Shown here one piece after another: positions 1 through 11,245 of a stretch of DNA of 64,000 nucleotides. A program made the position numbers and the translations under genes. The DNA comes from Pleurodeles waltl (Eukaryota; Chordata; Amphibia; Caudata; Salamandridae): NCBI RefSeq assembly GCF_031143425.1, contig NC_090442.1, positions 423,229,776 to 423,293,775 of the forward strand, written 5' to 3'. The stretch's first letter is position 1. Each line of letters begins with the position of its first letter. Below the pieces are notes generated by a model, which saw only the letters and a program-made list of their open reading frames with translations, had not been told where the DNA came from and made no database searches.

Positions 1-2489
1 GTCTTACTGGCGTGCAAGTGTGGTAGGTGACAGCGCCACTCCTTTTCAAGTCAGAGATGGCCCATTCGGCCAACACCAATTCCTACTTTGTCTCCCTGTC
101 CGCGAGTAATACACAAAGACCAAGTGCCAGCTACACATAGCAAGCTCCAAATAATTGATACAAGAAAATGTAAACTTTCTAAAAGTGATATTTTCAAAAT
201 TGTGACTGAAAATCTTACTTTGCCATTAGAGAGGGTTTTCAATTGCAATTCTTGAGACACCAGACTCAACATTCCTATCTGATCCCAATTAAAAGTTTTT
301 AAATGTAATAAGGTAAACCAATGCTATCATGAGGGTATGCTAGGCCTTGTAATAGTGAACAATGAATGAAAGAGTTTTTCACTACTGTGATATGTGAAAA
401 TTAAAAGTGCATGATCAACATTTTCATTACACTGCACTCTGCACTATGGGACGTTTAGGGCCTACCCTAGGGGTGACGTACATGTATTGCCAGGTTGAAA
501 TGGCAGTTTAAATTTAAAACTGCACACTCAGGCTGCAGTGGCAGGTCTGAGACATGTTTAAAGGACTGCTTAAGTGGGTTGCAGAATCAGTGCTGGAGGC
601 ATAGAAATAACTTACAGGTTGTGGGTACAGCTTGTAACACTTTACTAGCGACATACAAGTAAATTAAATGTGTCAATTGGGTGGAAGCCAATTTTGGCAT
701 AGTTTAGGGAGAGAGCAGAAGCACTAGTTAGCAGTGGAAAAGTGTGGAGAGTCATAAGGCCAGAAAAAAATGAAATCAGCAAAAACAAGGGGATTGAAGG
801 CAAAAAGTTGGAGGAAAAACATACCATGGATGTCAGGTCTAATGCGACCCTTGTTATTTAGTTCCTTATCGAACATCAATGATCTTGAGTGCTTTTTACA
901 TATTATATTAGTTAGTACACCGCGGACCCCAATGACAGCTTAGTCTGTTTTTTCAAATAGGAACATCCTTAGATTGGTCTCAGACATATAACCCAACAAA
1001 TCCTTTTTTTCTGTTTGTGTTGAAATCTGACACTTTACCAGACTAACTATGGCCTGATGAGGTGGCACCACAAGGCACCTAAACACTTATTCTATGTGCA
1101 TATCCTGTAGCTTGAGACACACATTTTAGTGCGGTCATGTAGAGTTACACCTATTCATAATGTCTGTTAAAAAATGTAGTTCCATTGTAAAGTTAAAAGC
1201 TATTCATTCCCTTTTATGACTTAGGAGTGGCAGTCTAATCAATAATATTTCTGCATATTGATAGAGGGACCAAGCTCAGTCAGTTATCCCTGTGGCTCAA
1301 AAGGTCACAATAACCAGGCCTTCTGAGCACTTTCCAATTTTCTTCTCTGCCTCTTTTGGCTGTCCTTCGCACTCTACATCCCTTTAGCACTTGACCCTCA
1401 GGTTTTTGAGGTTGAGCGGCCAGTGTCAAGTTTATCTTCACGTCACAGGCACTGGTATTTAATTACATTACTCACTTACGTTGGGTATTAGGTGCCCATG
1501 TGGCCCATTAGTCACCCTGCCATAGAGAAGACCATTTCCTCAACAAATATGCAAGTTGCCTACAATGTCTAGTATTGCTTCATTGATGTATATACTAAAA
1601 TTCCTGGGGATTCACAAGATAGCTATATTTTCTGCCAGTCAACTATTGCATGTCAGTGGATTGCTGGGTATTTTGCTGGCAAGAGACTATTAGAGAAACT
1701 TAATTATTACTCATTGAGACTGTATGAATACATAGGGAAGTGCTATCACAAACATAGACACTCATAACTTCACCTGATCACAATATACACTCATGCGGCT
1801 AACATTAAATGTATGCATGTGTAGAATGTCTGCAACATTCAAAAGGTTAACATATTAAAACAAATATTAGATGTTTTTGTTTCAGGAGATGCAGGGTATG
1901 CCCTTTCTCCCCATCTTCTCACCCCTTCCAAAGTCCAACCACACAGCCTCAGCAGCGGCACAATAGGGCACATACTTACATGCAAGCCATTACTGAGTGA
2001 AACTTTGGCATCGTCAGGTTGAGATTCAGATGTCTTGATCATACTGGGGTTGGTCTAGTACTACTCAGAAGTAGAGCGCAGCATCATTATAACTTGTCAC
2101 GAGTTGCACAACACCTCCATGACTGGCACTTACATGTACACTCTACCCATGAACTACACCCCGATCCCAGATACTGGTTAGAACACAGACAGAGGGCAGG
2201 GTTTCCAGGTGAGTACCAAACTAGTGGCTATACATTTCACCTGAGCTGTTAGTTTGGTTGCTGCATCACAATGGTTCAACAGTATCAAGTCAATGATGAA
2301 TGGTGGACTATAACATCATCCACATGTACCATCATGAGACACCACTGTTGCACCACCATGACGGCACTACTAAACTAACAATTGTAAATGTACTATACAC
2401 TCAAGAACACATCACCCAGGTATTCATAAACACAAAATCAAGTAGGGAATGGGACTGTGGTTTTACTTGGAATTTCATTGGTTTTACTA
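1..2489. other. non-coding AT-rich stretch without recognisable gene
   Basis: No open frame here shows a family signature; all are short and lack domain motifs on either strand. The DNA is AT-rich and looks like old intergenic sequence. The only local structure picked out is a hammerhead-like motif near 1054-1084, listed separately. Old, unrecognisable repeat remnants are possible but cannot be named from reading alone. Confidence 0.6.
1054..1084 (+). other. hammerhead-ribozyme-like motif, probably dead
   Basis: CTGATGA at 1054-1060 matches the hammerhead core box. It is followed by a short stem, GGTG pairing with CACC, and then TAAAC where a functional ribozyme has GAAAC. The first G of that box is catalytic in known hammerheads, so this copy would be inactive. 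Hammerheads are known in newt satellite DNA and Penelope-like elements. Stems I and III were not established, so a chance match is quite possible. Confidence 0.2.
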
Positions 2490-3800
2490 CTGAATTTCAT
2501 TGAGGCCCACAGCTCCCTGGACAGCTCCCAGACCGGCTTCCACAGCAATCACAGCATGGAGACAGCACTCCTGGCAGCCACCCATGACATCCGATTACTC
2601 CTATACAGTTGCCACACCGCAGCACTCATACTCCTCGACCTTTCAGCAGCTTTCGACACGGTCTCCCACAGCACTCTGCGCACCACAACATAGGAATCTG
2701 TGGAAGAGCCCTGGAATGGATCCACTCCTTCCTCTCCAGGAGGACGCAGAGGGTCAGACTCCCGCCCTACACCTCCAGAACCACATGAGTCAACTGCGGA
2801 GTCCCCCAAGGATCCTCAGTGAGTCCCACACTGTTCAACATATACATGGCCCCTCTTGCTGCCATCATCAGAAGCCACTGTATGAACATCGTGTCATATG
2901 CCGATGACACACAACTCATCATTTCCCTCATCGAAGACCTGGACACGGCCAAAAGGAACTTTCACGCAGGAATGAAAGCCGTCGCCACCTGGATGAGAGA
3001 AAGCTGCCTCAAGCTCAACTCCGACAAGACAGAGCTCATCATCTTCAGAAACGCCACCTCAGCTTGGGATGACTCATGGTGGCCCACATCCCTCAGTGCC
3101 TCCCCGCGTCGACTGAGCACACCCCCAACTTAGGAATCATCCTCGACTCCTCCCTATCCATGACCCGTCAGGTAAACTCTGTCACCTCCTCCTACTGGCA
3201 CACACTCCTCAAACTCTGGAAGATCTTCAGATGGATCCCATCAGACTGTCGCAAGATAGTCACCCACGCTTTAGTCACGAGCAAGCTCGACTATGGCAAC
3301 GCCCTCTACACCGGCACCTTAACTAAGAACATCAAAAAACTTAAACTCATCCAGAACGCCACCGCCAGACTCATTCTGGATCTTCCTCGCCGAGAACACA
3401 TCTCCCAACACCTGAGGACCCTCCACTGGCTACCGGTCGAGAAGCGAATCACCTTCAAGCTTCTCACCCACACAAGGCCATACACAACGCAGGACCAGCC
3501 TACATGAACCACCGCGTCTCCTTCCAGACCCTCACCAAATCCCTCCACTCCACCCAGATGGCCCTGGCCACCATCCCTCACATCCGCAAAACCACCACCG
3601 GAGGACGAGCTTTTAACTACACTGCAGCGAAGAGCTGGAACAACCTCCCCCTGCACCTCAGACAAAGCCCGTCGCTCACCATCTTCAGGAAGAACCTCAA
3701 GACGTGGTTCTTCGGATGAGGCCCCTCCCATCTACCCCAGCGCCTTGAGACCCTCACGGGTGAGTAGCCGTACTTTACAAATACTGATTGATTGATTGTT
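2490..3800 (+). mobile_element. 5'-truncated L2/CR1-type LINE, RT and C-terminal part
   Basis: The sequence reads as the reverse transcriptase half of a non-LTR retrotransposon. It starts in the RT fingers, with an ILLDLSAAFDTVSH stretch near 2630-2675. The catalytic YADD box is at 2897-2908, followed by the thumb and the typical C-terminal stretch (RTLHWLPVEKRI, then AAKSWNNLPLHLR). Coding continuity jumps between frames near 2690-2820, 3080-3130 and 3500, so at least three indels have broken it. The endonuclease half is missing, as is usual for 5'-truncated insertions. The 3' end runs into a short GATT repeat at about 3783-3797, a typical L2/CR1-group tail. The broad LINE class is clear; L2 versus CR1 is inference. 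Confidence 0.85.
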
Positions 3801-4269
3801 TGATTTACTTGGGTTTGTGATTATTCTCACACTGCACTTTAATAGAAAGAGAATCCTCTCTTCTTTACTGCTCCCTGACAGCCCTTCAACTGCTGAGGGA
3901 AACTCACCTCTGTTTTGATATATTCATAGACTGATGGCATCTTTGTTGATGTTCTAGTCTTTTTGCCTCCTTCCCTATTTCATGAAGCCTGATGCATGGA
4001 AGCGGTCTACAGCTGTATGATGTAAGGATACAGATTGTAACAAAAACTTTTGAATCTCTTATCTAAACTGGGGCATATGTTTATAAACTAAGGGCCATAG
4101 GTACTAAAGTATTTTCCAATAGATTCAGAATGGGTAAAACCCTTTGATACATCTGACCCTAAATCTTTATTGAATCTGACTTTAAATAGAGGAATTGATT
4201 TAAATAGATGGAATGGACATTCTAGTCTTTTTGTCTCCTTCCCTTTTTAATGAAGCTCTAAGTGTGAAT
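3801..4269. other. spacer between two LINE copies
   Basis: AT-rich sequence with no recognisable coding or repeat structure. Two similar phrases ending in 'ttttgtctcc'-type sequence near 3957 and 4227 hint at a small internal duplication. Nothing else can be supported. Confidence 0.4.
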
Positions 4270-5590
4270 GTGCAATGGCCGTGTCAAAGGCAACTCCGTC
4301 TGCATCGTTCCACATTCTTACTTACTCAGTAGCACATCTACTTCAGCTGAGGACGTGTCAAAAACATTTGTCAACCCTCTGTTGACCCCCAACTCAGATG
4401 TTGGGACCTGTAGAAATTATGCCTTTTCAACAAAGTTGTCTGGTGAATGTACTCATCATAGTAATAAGGTAATCAGACAGCTTTTTTTGATCAACTCTGG
4501 ATCCCTAGTGAGACATCAACTCAAAATATTTCCCATCAAGGATGAATAGCACCAGGAGATAATGATGAAACATGGCATTACAAAAGCACTCTGCCAGATG
4601 TATTACAGGCCATACCGGCGAGTTGTAAAACAGGACTGGGTAAGCAGGCAGGGTGGTGGAATTGCTATTGTTTTCAAGGATGAAGGTCCCATTAAGTCGT
4701 ACTATTTACCCATATCAGCTACCTAACTGTGAAAGTGCCCTTTTTCTGTAGAGTTTTCAGCCACTTATGTTTTTTCAGGGGCCTTTACCTAGCATTCTTT
4801 TTGCCCTCCACCTCATTTTCCACAAGTGTTATTGGCTACACAGGCTCTTAAATCAGCAAAGTGTACACTAGTAGGCGACCTCAATATTCATCTTGACGAT
4901 GTTTATTGTCCACAAGCAAAGAATATTATTCAAGATTTGGAGGCTATCTAGCTTACGCAATTGGTTAATTCCTGAACGCATAAGAAATGCTACCTTCTTT
5001 ATCCGGAGTCCGCTAATATCGATGACTTGTTGGTTAATCTGCCATTTTCATTTACATGGTCTGATCTTGTTGTAGTTCCATTTTCACTTTCTTTGCCCAA
5101 TAACACTTCCCTCCTACGAAGGTGCTAAACAGGACTTAATGCTGGTCTAAAGTTGTTCTCAAATAATTCAACTCCCTGTTAACCTCTACAACACCAAAAA
5201 TCAAGGATTCTTTGACTGATGGTGACCAGATCTTTAGAGAATAGATTACCACAGCACTTCACTGCAGTGTCTCCTGTTCTGAAAGTATGGGTCCAAGGAA
5301 AAATACTTTTGTTCCTTTGTCCAGTTCCCAGTGTGAGACCTGAAAAATAAATGCAAAACTTTGGAGCAAAAGTGGAGAAAGAAGTATGATGTAGGTAACA
5401 AAAAGGAATATAGGAAGGTGATTTACACCTATCACTACACCATTAGGAAAGATCAGGCAGACCCCTTTGTCAAGAAAATAGACTACGCTGCCATCTCGGT
5501 TAAGAAGTGATTTTGATTGTGAAGTATTTCACTGATCCTGCAGCAAAGAATCCAGGGGCAGCCCTGTCAGAATCTTGATGAAATGACTTT

Positions 5591-5741
5591 GGTCCGTATT
5601 ACGACCTTGGTAGAGAGGATTAGTCCATCACAAACGTGACGAATATCCCGTCCGCCGTATTACAAGTTCAAGATATAATGGAACTTGTAATACAGTGGGC
5701 AGGATATCTGTCACATTTTTGGCAAGGTCGTAATCAGGCCC
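5591..5741. mobile_element. 151-bp palindromic MITE, Harbinger-like
   Basis: The two halves are near reverse complements: GGTCCGTATTACG at the left end and GGGCCTGATTACG when the right end is read inverted. Both arms then run through similar ATATCC and CCGTATTACAAGTTC-type sequence to the middle. The flanks are TTT on the left and TTA on the right, a possible decayed 3-bp target duplication. It lies in the decayed LINE at 4270-8330. Its end sequence (GGGCCT-ATTA-GACC) resembles the ends of the hairpin-array element at 36290-37190, which suggests one superfamily. Harbinger assignment is inference from end sequence and target size. Confidence 0.65.
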
Positions 5742-5747
5742 TTAAAC

Positions 5748-6918
5748 CAGTATTTCCCAAACTTTTGACTCCTGAGTACTCTCACTGAGTCACTACTGGA
5801 AGCTGGAAGTCAGGGACCACCAAGTAATTTGTATGATTTCAATTTCAAACATGAAAGCAGTAATTCACAAAAAATGCACACAAAACAAATACTCGAATTA
5901 CTAAATATATAATTATTTTATATTGAAAAAATATGCAAAAATCGAAAATTATAAATGGAAGGTTGATGCTGCATCCTGGTGACTAACTTTTCAATGGTTA
6001 GTTTTATTTAGGAAAGCTGAATCCTCAGGTCAAATTCTAATTTTCCAAGCAATATCTGTTTTTATGTTTTGGTACATAAGATCTGAGAAAGCTTTTTCAC
6101 ATAAATATGTGGTGGGGAAAGGAAGTAAAACCATAAGGGCCTCTCATCTCTCCATAGCCTCTATGTCACAAGTAATTAATTTGTTTTGTAGCACCTCTCA
6201 TACCAGTGTTGGGTGTCAGAGCACTTTACAGGGGACTACACGGTCACATGTCATCCACACTGGTAGGCATTTTTTAAGACTGCTTGGTCTGGAGAAGCAC
6301 AAACTCAGGATTCAGAACATAACACAGTGCATAGCATTGCCTTTAATAATAAGAATGTATTTCTATGCAAGCAAACCTTTTTAGCAGCATAAGATAAATG
6401 AAAGACTGGGGAAAAACATAACTTTCTAATTTGTGCCATGCAGTATGCATGTTGCTCTTTAATGGCAGGTCATAGCTCATTGTGCTACATTACGATCGCA
6501 ACTTATGAACTGCACAGTAACAACATAATATCTGTGACAAAAGCTGTAGCCCACTGTGCTGTGCACATAAAATACTGTTCTTTGCATGATACACATTCTT
6601 TGTGGGAGGCATATTAACCATCTGTGCTACCTTAGATGAGTCAAAACTGCCACTGAACAAAACTCCCATCTCTCGCCAGCAGGTACATCAATCACAAGAG
6701 TTATCTTGATGCTTTTATTTTTGCCAGAAAGATGCTGAATGTACAAGAACTTTACAGTGCTCTTAAAACTGCTGCACAAAGGAAGTAATAAATATAAAAA
6801 TGTTCATGTGTTTCAAGAGGTCCCAACTGGAGAAGTGCTGCCAGCCCAGGCCTGTGGACCCCCTGGGAATGTGTCATGGATCCCGGGGGGGCCTCGGACC
6901 ACAAATAGGGAACCGCCG
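5748..6918. mobile_element. non-autonomous hAT-like element
   Basis: The left end CAGTATTTCCCAAACTTTT matches the usual hAT end CAGTGGTTCCCAAACTTTT. The right end read inverted, CGGCGGTTCCCTATTTGTGG, has the same GTTCCC core. The flanking octamers CCTTAAAC (5740-5747) and ACTTAAAC (6919-6926) agree at 7 of 8 positions, fitting the 8-bp duplication made by hAT transposases. The 1171-bp interior has no transposase-like frame, so it would need enzyme from elsewhere. The left target overlaps the TTA beside the MITE end at 5741, so hAT landed at the MITE edge. Confidence 0.7.
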
Positions 6919-8330
6919 ACTTAAACACTTTCTTCTTCAGGATAATACATTACATCTACGCTTCTTTCTATAATTCAGGAAGGGCAGTCCCACTAGATGA
7001 AACAGTTATTCAACCTGAAGGTTTTGGTCATCTCCTAAAGAAGCCTAGATCTTTCACATGTGGAGAATTATAGGCCTAACTCACACCTTCCCTGTCTAGG
7101 AAAGGTGCTGGAGAAGCAATTATCTAGAGTTTTTTGTAAATTAACCTCTGCTTTATACTCCTGGCTCGGTTTCCGTCCTAGCCACAGCACTGAATGAGCG
7201 GTATTGCTGGAACTGAGGACTTTAAATGCACTCTGGATATGGGTGGCTTAGCAGCCCTGATTCTACTAGATCTCAGTGTAGCCTTCTGTATGGTCTATCA
7301 TACTATCTATCATGGGATAGAACATCAGGCTTTGAAATGGCTCTCATCCTTTCATGATTATTGAAGCTTTCAAGTATGGATTAAGCCATTTTTATTCAGA
7401 TCTTTTATCTCTTGATTGTGAAGTTCCCCAGGGCTCATAGTTGAGTCCCATATTGTTCAATGTCTATGTCTGTCCTCTTGCAGATTTAGTCCAGTCTTAC
7501 AGGTTTTCATTGGGTCATATGCGGATGACAATCAATTGATCATTGCGCTTGCCCCTGAACATCATTCTTAAGTGGCATGCCTCAAACCATGCCCTTTGAC
7601 ATTGGCCAACTGGATGGCCAACCAATTGGTGTAAAATCAGTGGTTATAATCTTAGATAATAACCATAGTTGTTGGACACTGAGCTGCTGGTCTGACAACT
7701 TTGGATCTCAGCTGGAACCTAAATCCTTGGTTAAGAACTTGGGGATCTGGATGATGATAAGTTGTCTTTTGAAGTCCAAGTCAGGAATCTAGCGGCACAC
7801 TGCTTTAACATTTTGATAACTATCGGAAAGGAATTTTGCACCCCCCCCAAAGATTTGTTATTCAAGCTTTAGTAACTTTGCATTTTGACTACAAGACAAT
7901 AATGTACTTTACTTAGATACTTCCCAATACACTTTTAGCATATTACAGATTGTCCAAAATATGGCAGCTTTCCTGATGATGAGGGTGCCTAAGCATCACT
8001 CCATCTCCTCAGTTACTTGCCAAATATCATTGGCTTCCTATTAAATGTAGTGTTCAATTTAAAGCACTGTGTATCACAAATTGTGCCTTCCATAACACAG
8101 GCCTGACCTAATTACGCCATCTATGTGCCAATAAGATCTTTATGATCCTATAATGCGCTGCAAGTGAGGATCCTGAAATTTCATAAACTTAGGTTGTTCT
8201 TTTATTTATCTGGCTGCCAAACTTTGGAATTCCCTCCCCTTGAAACTTTGCAGTTCCCCAGATTAATTCAGCTTCAGAAAGTCTCTCAAGACTTAGTTGT
8301 TTGAGAGAGACTAGGTCACCATGTCTGAAT

Positions 8331-9339
8331 TTGGTCCATCTCTCTGACTTTAGCGCCGGGAAGCCCTATTGGGCAGTTGTATGTAGGTGTAGGTTTTATA
8401 AATGCCAACATTGTAATGTCAACTTCAGATCAGGGCACCTCAGATGTAGCGTTCAGAGAATGGCACATAACACATATTGTAGTACATCCATACATCTTAA
8501 TATTAACATATGTCTACTTCAATTAAAACAAACAAACATTTGAATCCATTTTTTTATATGTTCTATTAGGGTGTTATTTAGACCCCCACACATGTTGTTC
8601 TCTTCCCTGTCAAAATGTTATACTTATTCTGCAGTTTAGCGGATGTCTTCACCTCCGCAACATAAGTGGAGAGCCCCACAGCCGAGGTGGAAAACTATAT
8701 GGGGAGGTGGATTTTTCTGCTAACCACAACATAAAGGAAGTGACTTTCGGGGCCAAGGAGTAGACCATTCCTGAGCCATCCAAAGACCATCCTCTCCTAT
8801 TCTGCTGTTCTTTTTGTCCCAAAACCCCTGAAATGGTTGAGAATAATGGGGGGATATCCAAAAATATTGTCAGCTCTATGGGGGAACAAAACACACAGTA
8901 TGAGTAATGCAGCAAGGATGGAAATCTGCAGGGAATCTCCTTGTGCTGCAGAGCACAGGGTGTTCACACCCAGAGCTCCAAGGATTTGGAGTTGGACACA
9001 CCTCAATGGAACATTATATAAATATTTCTTCACTTAGTTTTTTAAAGCCTTTGTAACATATGTTGGTATGTAGGAATACAGTAAGTAGAAATTGCCTGTT
9101 TTGTGTTTTTTTTAAATAATGTTCAGGTCAACCATTGTTTCGTGGTCTTACTGTTGTTGTGAGTCTTTATTGATTATTAAAATCATCTTAAAAGAATAAT
9201 ACAGAAAAAGTGCAAATAGCATTTAAATGACAATCATGAAAGGGTAGCACAATAGTCATACATTGCTGCATATAAAGATAGATTACTACTTATAGATAAA
9301 TAACACATCTAAAAGAGCTGGTCCAAACTGAGGTGGCAT
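8331..9339. other. unassigned stretch after the LINE 3' end
   Basis: No family signature is visible on either strand. Open frames around 8650-9040 overlap on both strands and carry no motif, so I treat them as chance. A small inverted pair around CACCTCCGC and GTGGAGAG (8651-8674) may be a remnant of a short palindromic repeat. Low-complexity AT runs lie near 9100-9200. Confidence 0.45.
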
Positions 9340-9735
9340 AGTGGGCAAAAACAAGATGGATTGGGATGCGACCTGAGCGATTGCAGTGGCTGAGATTAAT
9401 TCAAGCATTCCATCCATCAAATTGTTTTTTTTTAGCAATTGCTAGGTCCCGGGCTCACTATGCCACTGGAACAAAGCCACACCTGGCTGAAGACCCATAA
9501 CTAGGGTGAAACTGGTCCTAGGTTGCTTGTGTTCTTGTTCAAGGAGGACCTGGCCTGGCAGTTCAGACTGGATGGTTCCCATAAGGAGCAGGGTCAAGAC
9601 TGATTTGCATATGACTGTATACAAACTAAGGTCGCATGGTGGGCAATAAAAAATGGAATGGGATGCGGCCTGAGCGATTGCCAGTGGCTGAGAGTAATCC
9701 ATGCGTTCCATCCATCACCTTTGTTGTTTTTGATG
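9340..9735. repeat. two direct copies of an approximately 100-bp segment inside LINE-X
   Basis: Segments near 9339-9475 and 9625-9752 share, in the same order, GTGGGCAA, GGGATGCG, CCTGAGCGATTG, AGTGGCTGAGA, a GCATTCCATCCATCA or GCGTTCCATCCATCA stretch, T-rich sequence and a GCCACTGGA box. The copies are about 290 bp apart. On the minus strand the repeated unit belongs to the linker behind the LINE-X endonuclease, so this looks like a segmental duplication inside that element. Confidence 0.6.
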
Positions 9736-9739
9736 TTAG

Positions 9740-10551
9740 AACCTAGGCCACTGGACAAAGATGAGGGTGCCTGCTTATCATTAACAATCTTCCAAAAAAG
9801 CTTAGTGCCTCTGGCTTTACGTGTTGAAACAAAACCCTCCCTTGATTCCTCCTTTTTTGCTAGTTTCCTGTTCTTAACAGCCTCTTTGTATGCTAGCCTT
9901 GTTCCAATAATGCTTTGCTGATTCCTGGGGCTCGCATTGAGTACTTATCAGAGCCTACGGTTAGCAATCCTAAACCCTTTGTCAAACCATCCTGGTTTTC
10001 GCACCCCTGTAGGTCCAAATAGATCTAACATGATTGTTCTGGTGGATTGGTTTAAGGTCTGAAAAGCATCTGAGATGTAGCTAGGCAGGGGGTTAAAAGT
10101 TAAAAGGCAGATAACTAATATACCCACGTTTGACACAATTAATGAGTTCATCAGGGTAGGAATATGGATTGCTCTCCATTTTAGACTAAGGTCCTTCTTT
10201 TTCTAGTACAGGCCAGTTATGCCACGGGAAACATGGGTGCGGGAACAAAAAGGGAGACTTAGAACAAGCGTCATATGGCCACGATCACTATAACAATTTT
10301 CCAGCACCAACCCCAGCCCCTCTCCCCCAGTAAGCAAATCACTCAATGTTCTTAGAGATAAAAACATAGTCAATGGTTGAGCCCTGGCCCAAACCAACAA
10401 AAGGAGGGGGCTGATTATAGGGATCCCCCACAATTTCCATCGCACTAGAAAGCCCCAAATTGCACGGGGCTTTATACAGCTTTCTCCCTCCATGATATGA
10501 TGATTTAGTAAAAAATAGAAAATCGCTCAACAGAAAAGAGTCAGACACATT
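9740..10551 (-). pseudogene. LINE-X endonuclease C-terminal half and linker
   Basis: Reading leftward from 10551, the frame gives a SDFLFF stretch and a GSTIDYVFIS box, the catalytic-aspartate region of AP-type endonucleases. Next comes SDRGHMTL, where the conserved SDH is broken by an inserted residue pair. Then a KPGWFDK box near 9990 precedes a basic helix and a YKEAVKNRKLAKK linker (about 9880-9840) ending in FWKIVNDK near 9800. These are usual landmarks between endonuclease and RT in LINEs. Several frame changes mark it as dead. It is separated from its upstream part by the hairpin-array element. Confidence 0.7.
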
Positions 10552-11175
10552 GGGGCTGATTCTGACTGTGGCGGGCGGCGGAGGCCGCCCGCCACAGTCC
10601 CGCCGACAAATGACCGCACCGCGGTCAAAAGACCGCGGCAGCCATTCTCACATTTCCGCTGGGCCGGCGGGCGCTCTCCAAAAGAGCGCCCGCCGGCCCA
10701 GCGGAAATGCCCCTGCAACGAGGATGCCGGCTCCGAATGGAGCCGGCGGAGTTGCAGGGGTGCGACGGGTGCAGCTGCACCCGTCGCGTATTTCAGTGTC
10801 TGCTTTGCAGACACTGAAATACTATGCGGGGCCCTCTTACGGGGGCCCCTGCAGTGCCCATGCCATTGGCACTGCAGGGGCCCCCAGGGGCCCCGCGGCA
10901 CCCCCTACCGCCATCCTGTTCCTGGCGGGAGACCCGCCAGGAACAGGATGGCGGTAGGGGGTGTCAGAATCCCCATGGCGGCGGAGCGCGCTCCGCCGCC
11001 ATGGAGGATTCCCCCGAGCAGCGGAAAGTCGGCGGGAGACCACCGACTTTCCGCTTCTGACCGCGGCTGAACCGCCGCGGTCAGAATGCTCGAGGGAGCA
11101 CCGCCAGCCTGTTGGCGGTGCTCCCGTGGTCGGTGACCCTGGCGGTCACCGGCCGCCAGGGTCAGAATGACCCCC
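10552..11175. mobile_element. hairpin-array element, copy 1
   Basis: The ends GGGGCTGATTCTGAC and, inverted, GGGGGTCATTCTGAC form terminal inverted repeats, flanked by ATT on both sides (10549-10551 and 11176-11178). Inside are about 13 consecutive hairpins. Examples are arms 10563-10577/10585-10599, 10652-10677/10683-10708 (26 bp perfect), a 26-bp palindrome at 10762-10787, 10789-10803/10807-10821, 10841-10858/10868-10885, 10899-10929/10933-10963 (31 bp perfect, 3-nt loop), a 32-bp palindrome at 10973-11004, 11021-11032/11043-11054, 11056-11067/11074-11085, 11094-11106/11113-11125 and 11134-11145/11153-11164. It is GC-rich unlike its surroundings and has no coding frame. It sits in the LINE-X endonuclease. 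Harbinger-type mobilisation is inferred from the 3-bp target and end sequence. Confidence 0.85.
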
Positions 11176-11245
11176 ATTATGTTTGAACCCTGTTTGGCTT
11201 TGAAAACTCCTCCTAATACCACATTAAAACAGTTAAAGAAGCTAA
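11176..11245 (-). pseudogene. LINE-X endonuclease, short middle piece
   Basis: About 70 bp between two younger insertions. On the minus strand it encodes a FNVVLGGVFKAKQGSN-like stretch, the strand that normally carries the GDFN catalytic box of AP-type endonucleases; here the aspartate position reads V. Its value is that it links the pieces at 15032-15316 and 9740-10551 as one interrupted gene. Residues 11243-11245 (TAA) are the left target duplication of the Harbinger element. Confidence 0.65.

Larger units (their letters stand above)
4270..8330 (+). mobile_element. decayed L2/CR1-type LINE interrupted by two DNA transposons
   Basis: Fragments of one LINE polyprotein can be followed in order on the plus strand. 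An endonuclease piece with a GGGIAIVFKD-like stretch lies near 4650-4680, and a VGDLNIHLDD catalytic-type box near 4870-4905. A charged linker follows at about 5340-5510. RT begins with an NYRP-type box near 7065, then LILLDLSVAF near 7260, YADD at 7518-7529, a VKNLGIWMD box near 7730, and a WNSLP-type C-terminus near 8230. Stops and frame changes are frequent. A MITE (5591-5741) and a hAT-like element (5748-6918) sit between linker and RT, so it predates both. It resembles the copy at 2490-3800 but is older by decay. Confidence 0.75.

Noticed and set aside
3306..3731. Minus-strand Gly/Val-rich frame of 141 codons
   Set aside because: It is antisense to the LINE C-terminal RT region on the plus strand.
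8649..9037. Overlapping frames on both strands that could be a small gene
   Set aside because: No motif, no start context and no conserved pattern; both strands are equally open.
10527..11170. Several open frames of 65-184 codons on both strands across the GC-rich hairpin element
   Set aside because: They arise because palindromic GC-rich DNA has few stops on either strand. Codons mirror each other across hairpin arms and no domain motif is present.
10550..11175. CRISPR-like array
   Set aside because: The palindromes are all different and unspaced. There are no identical repeats with unique spacers, and the genome is eukaryotic.
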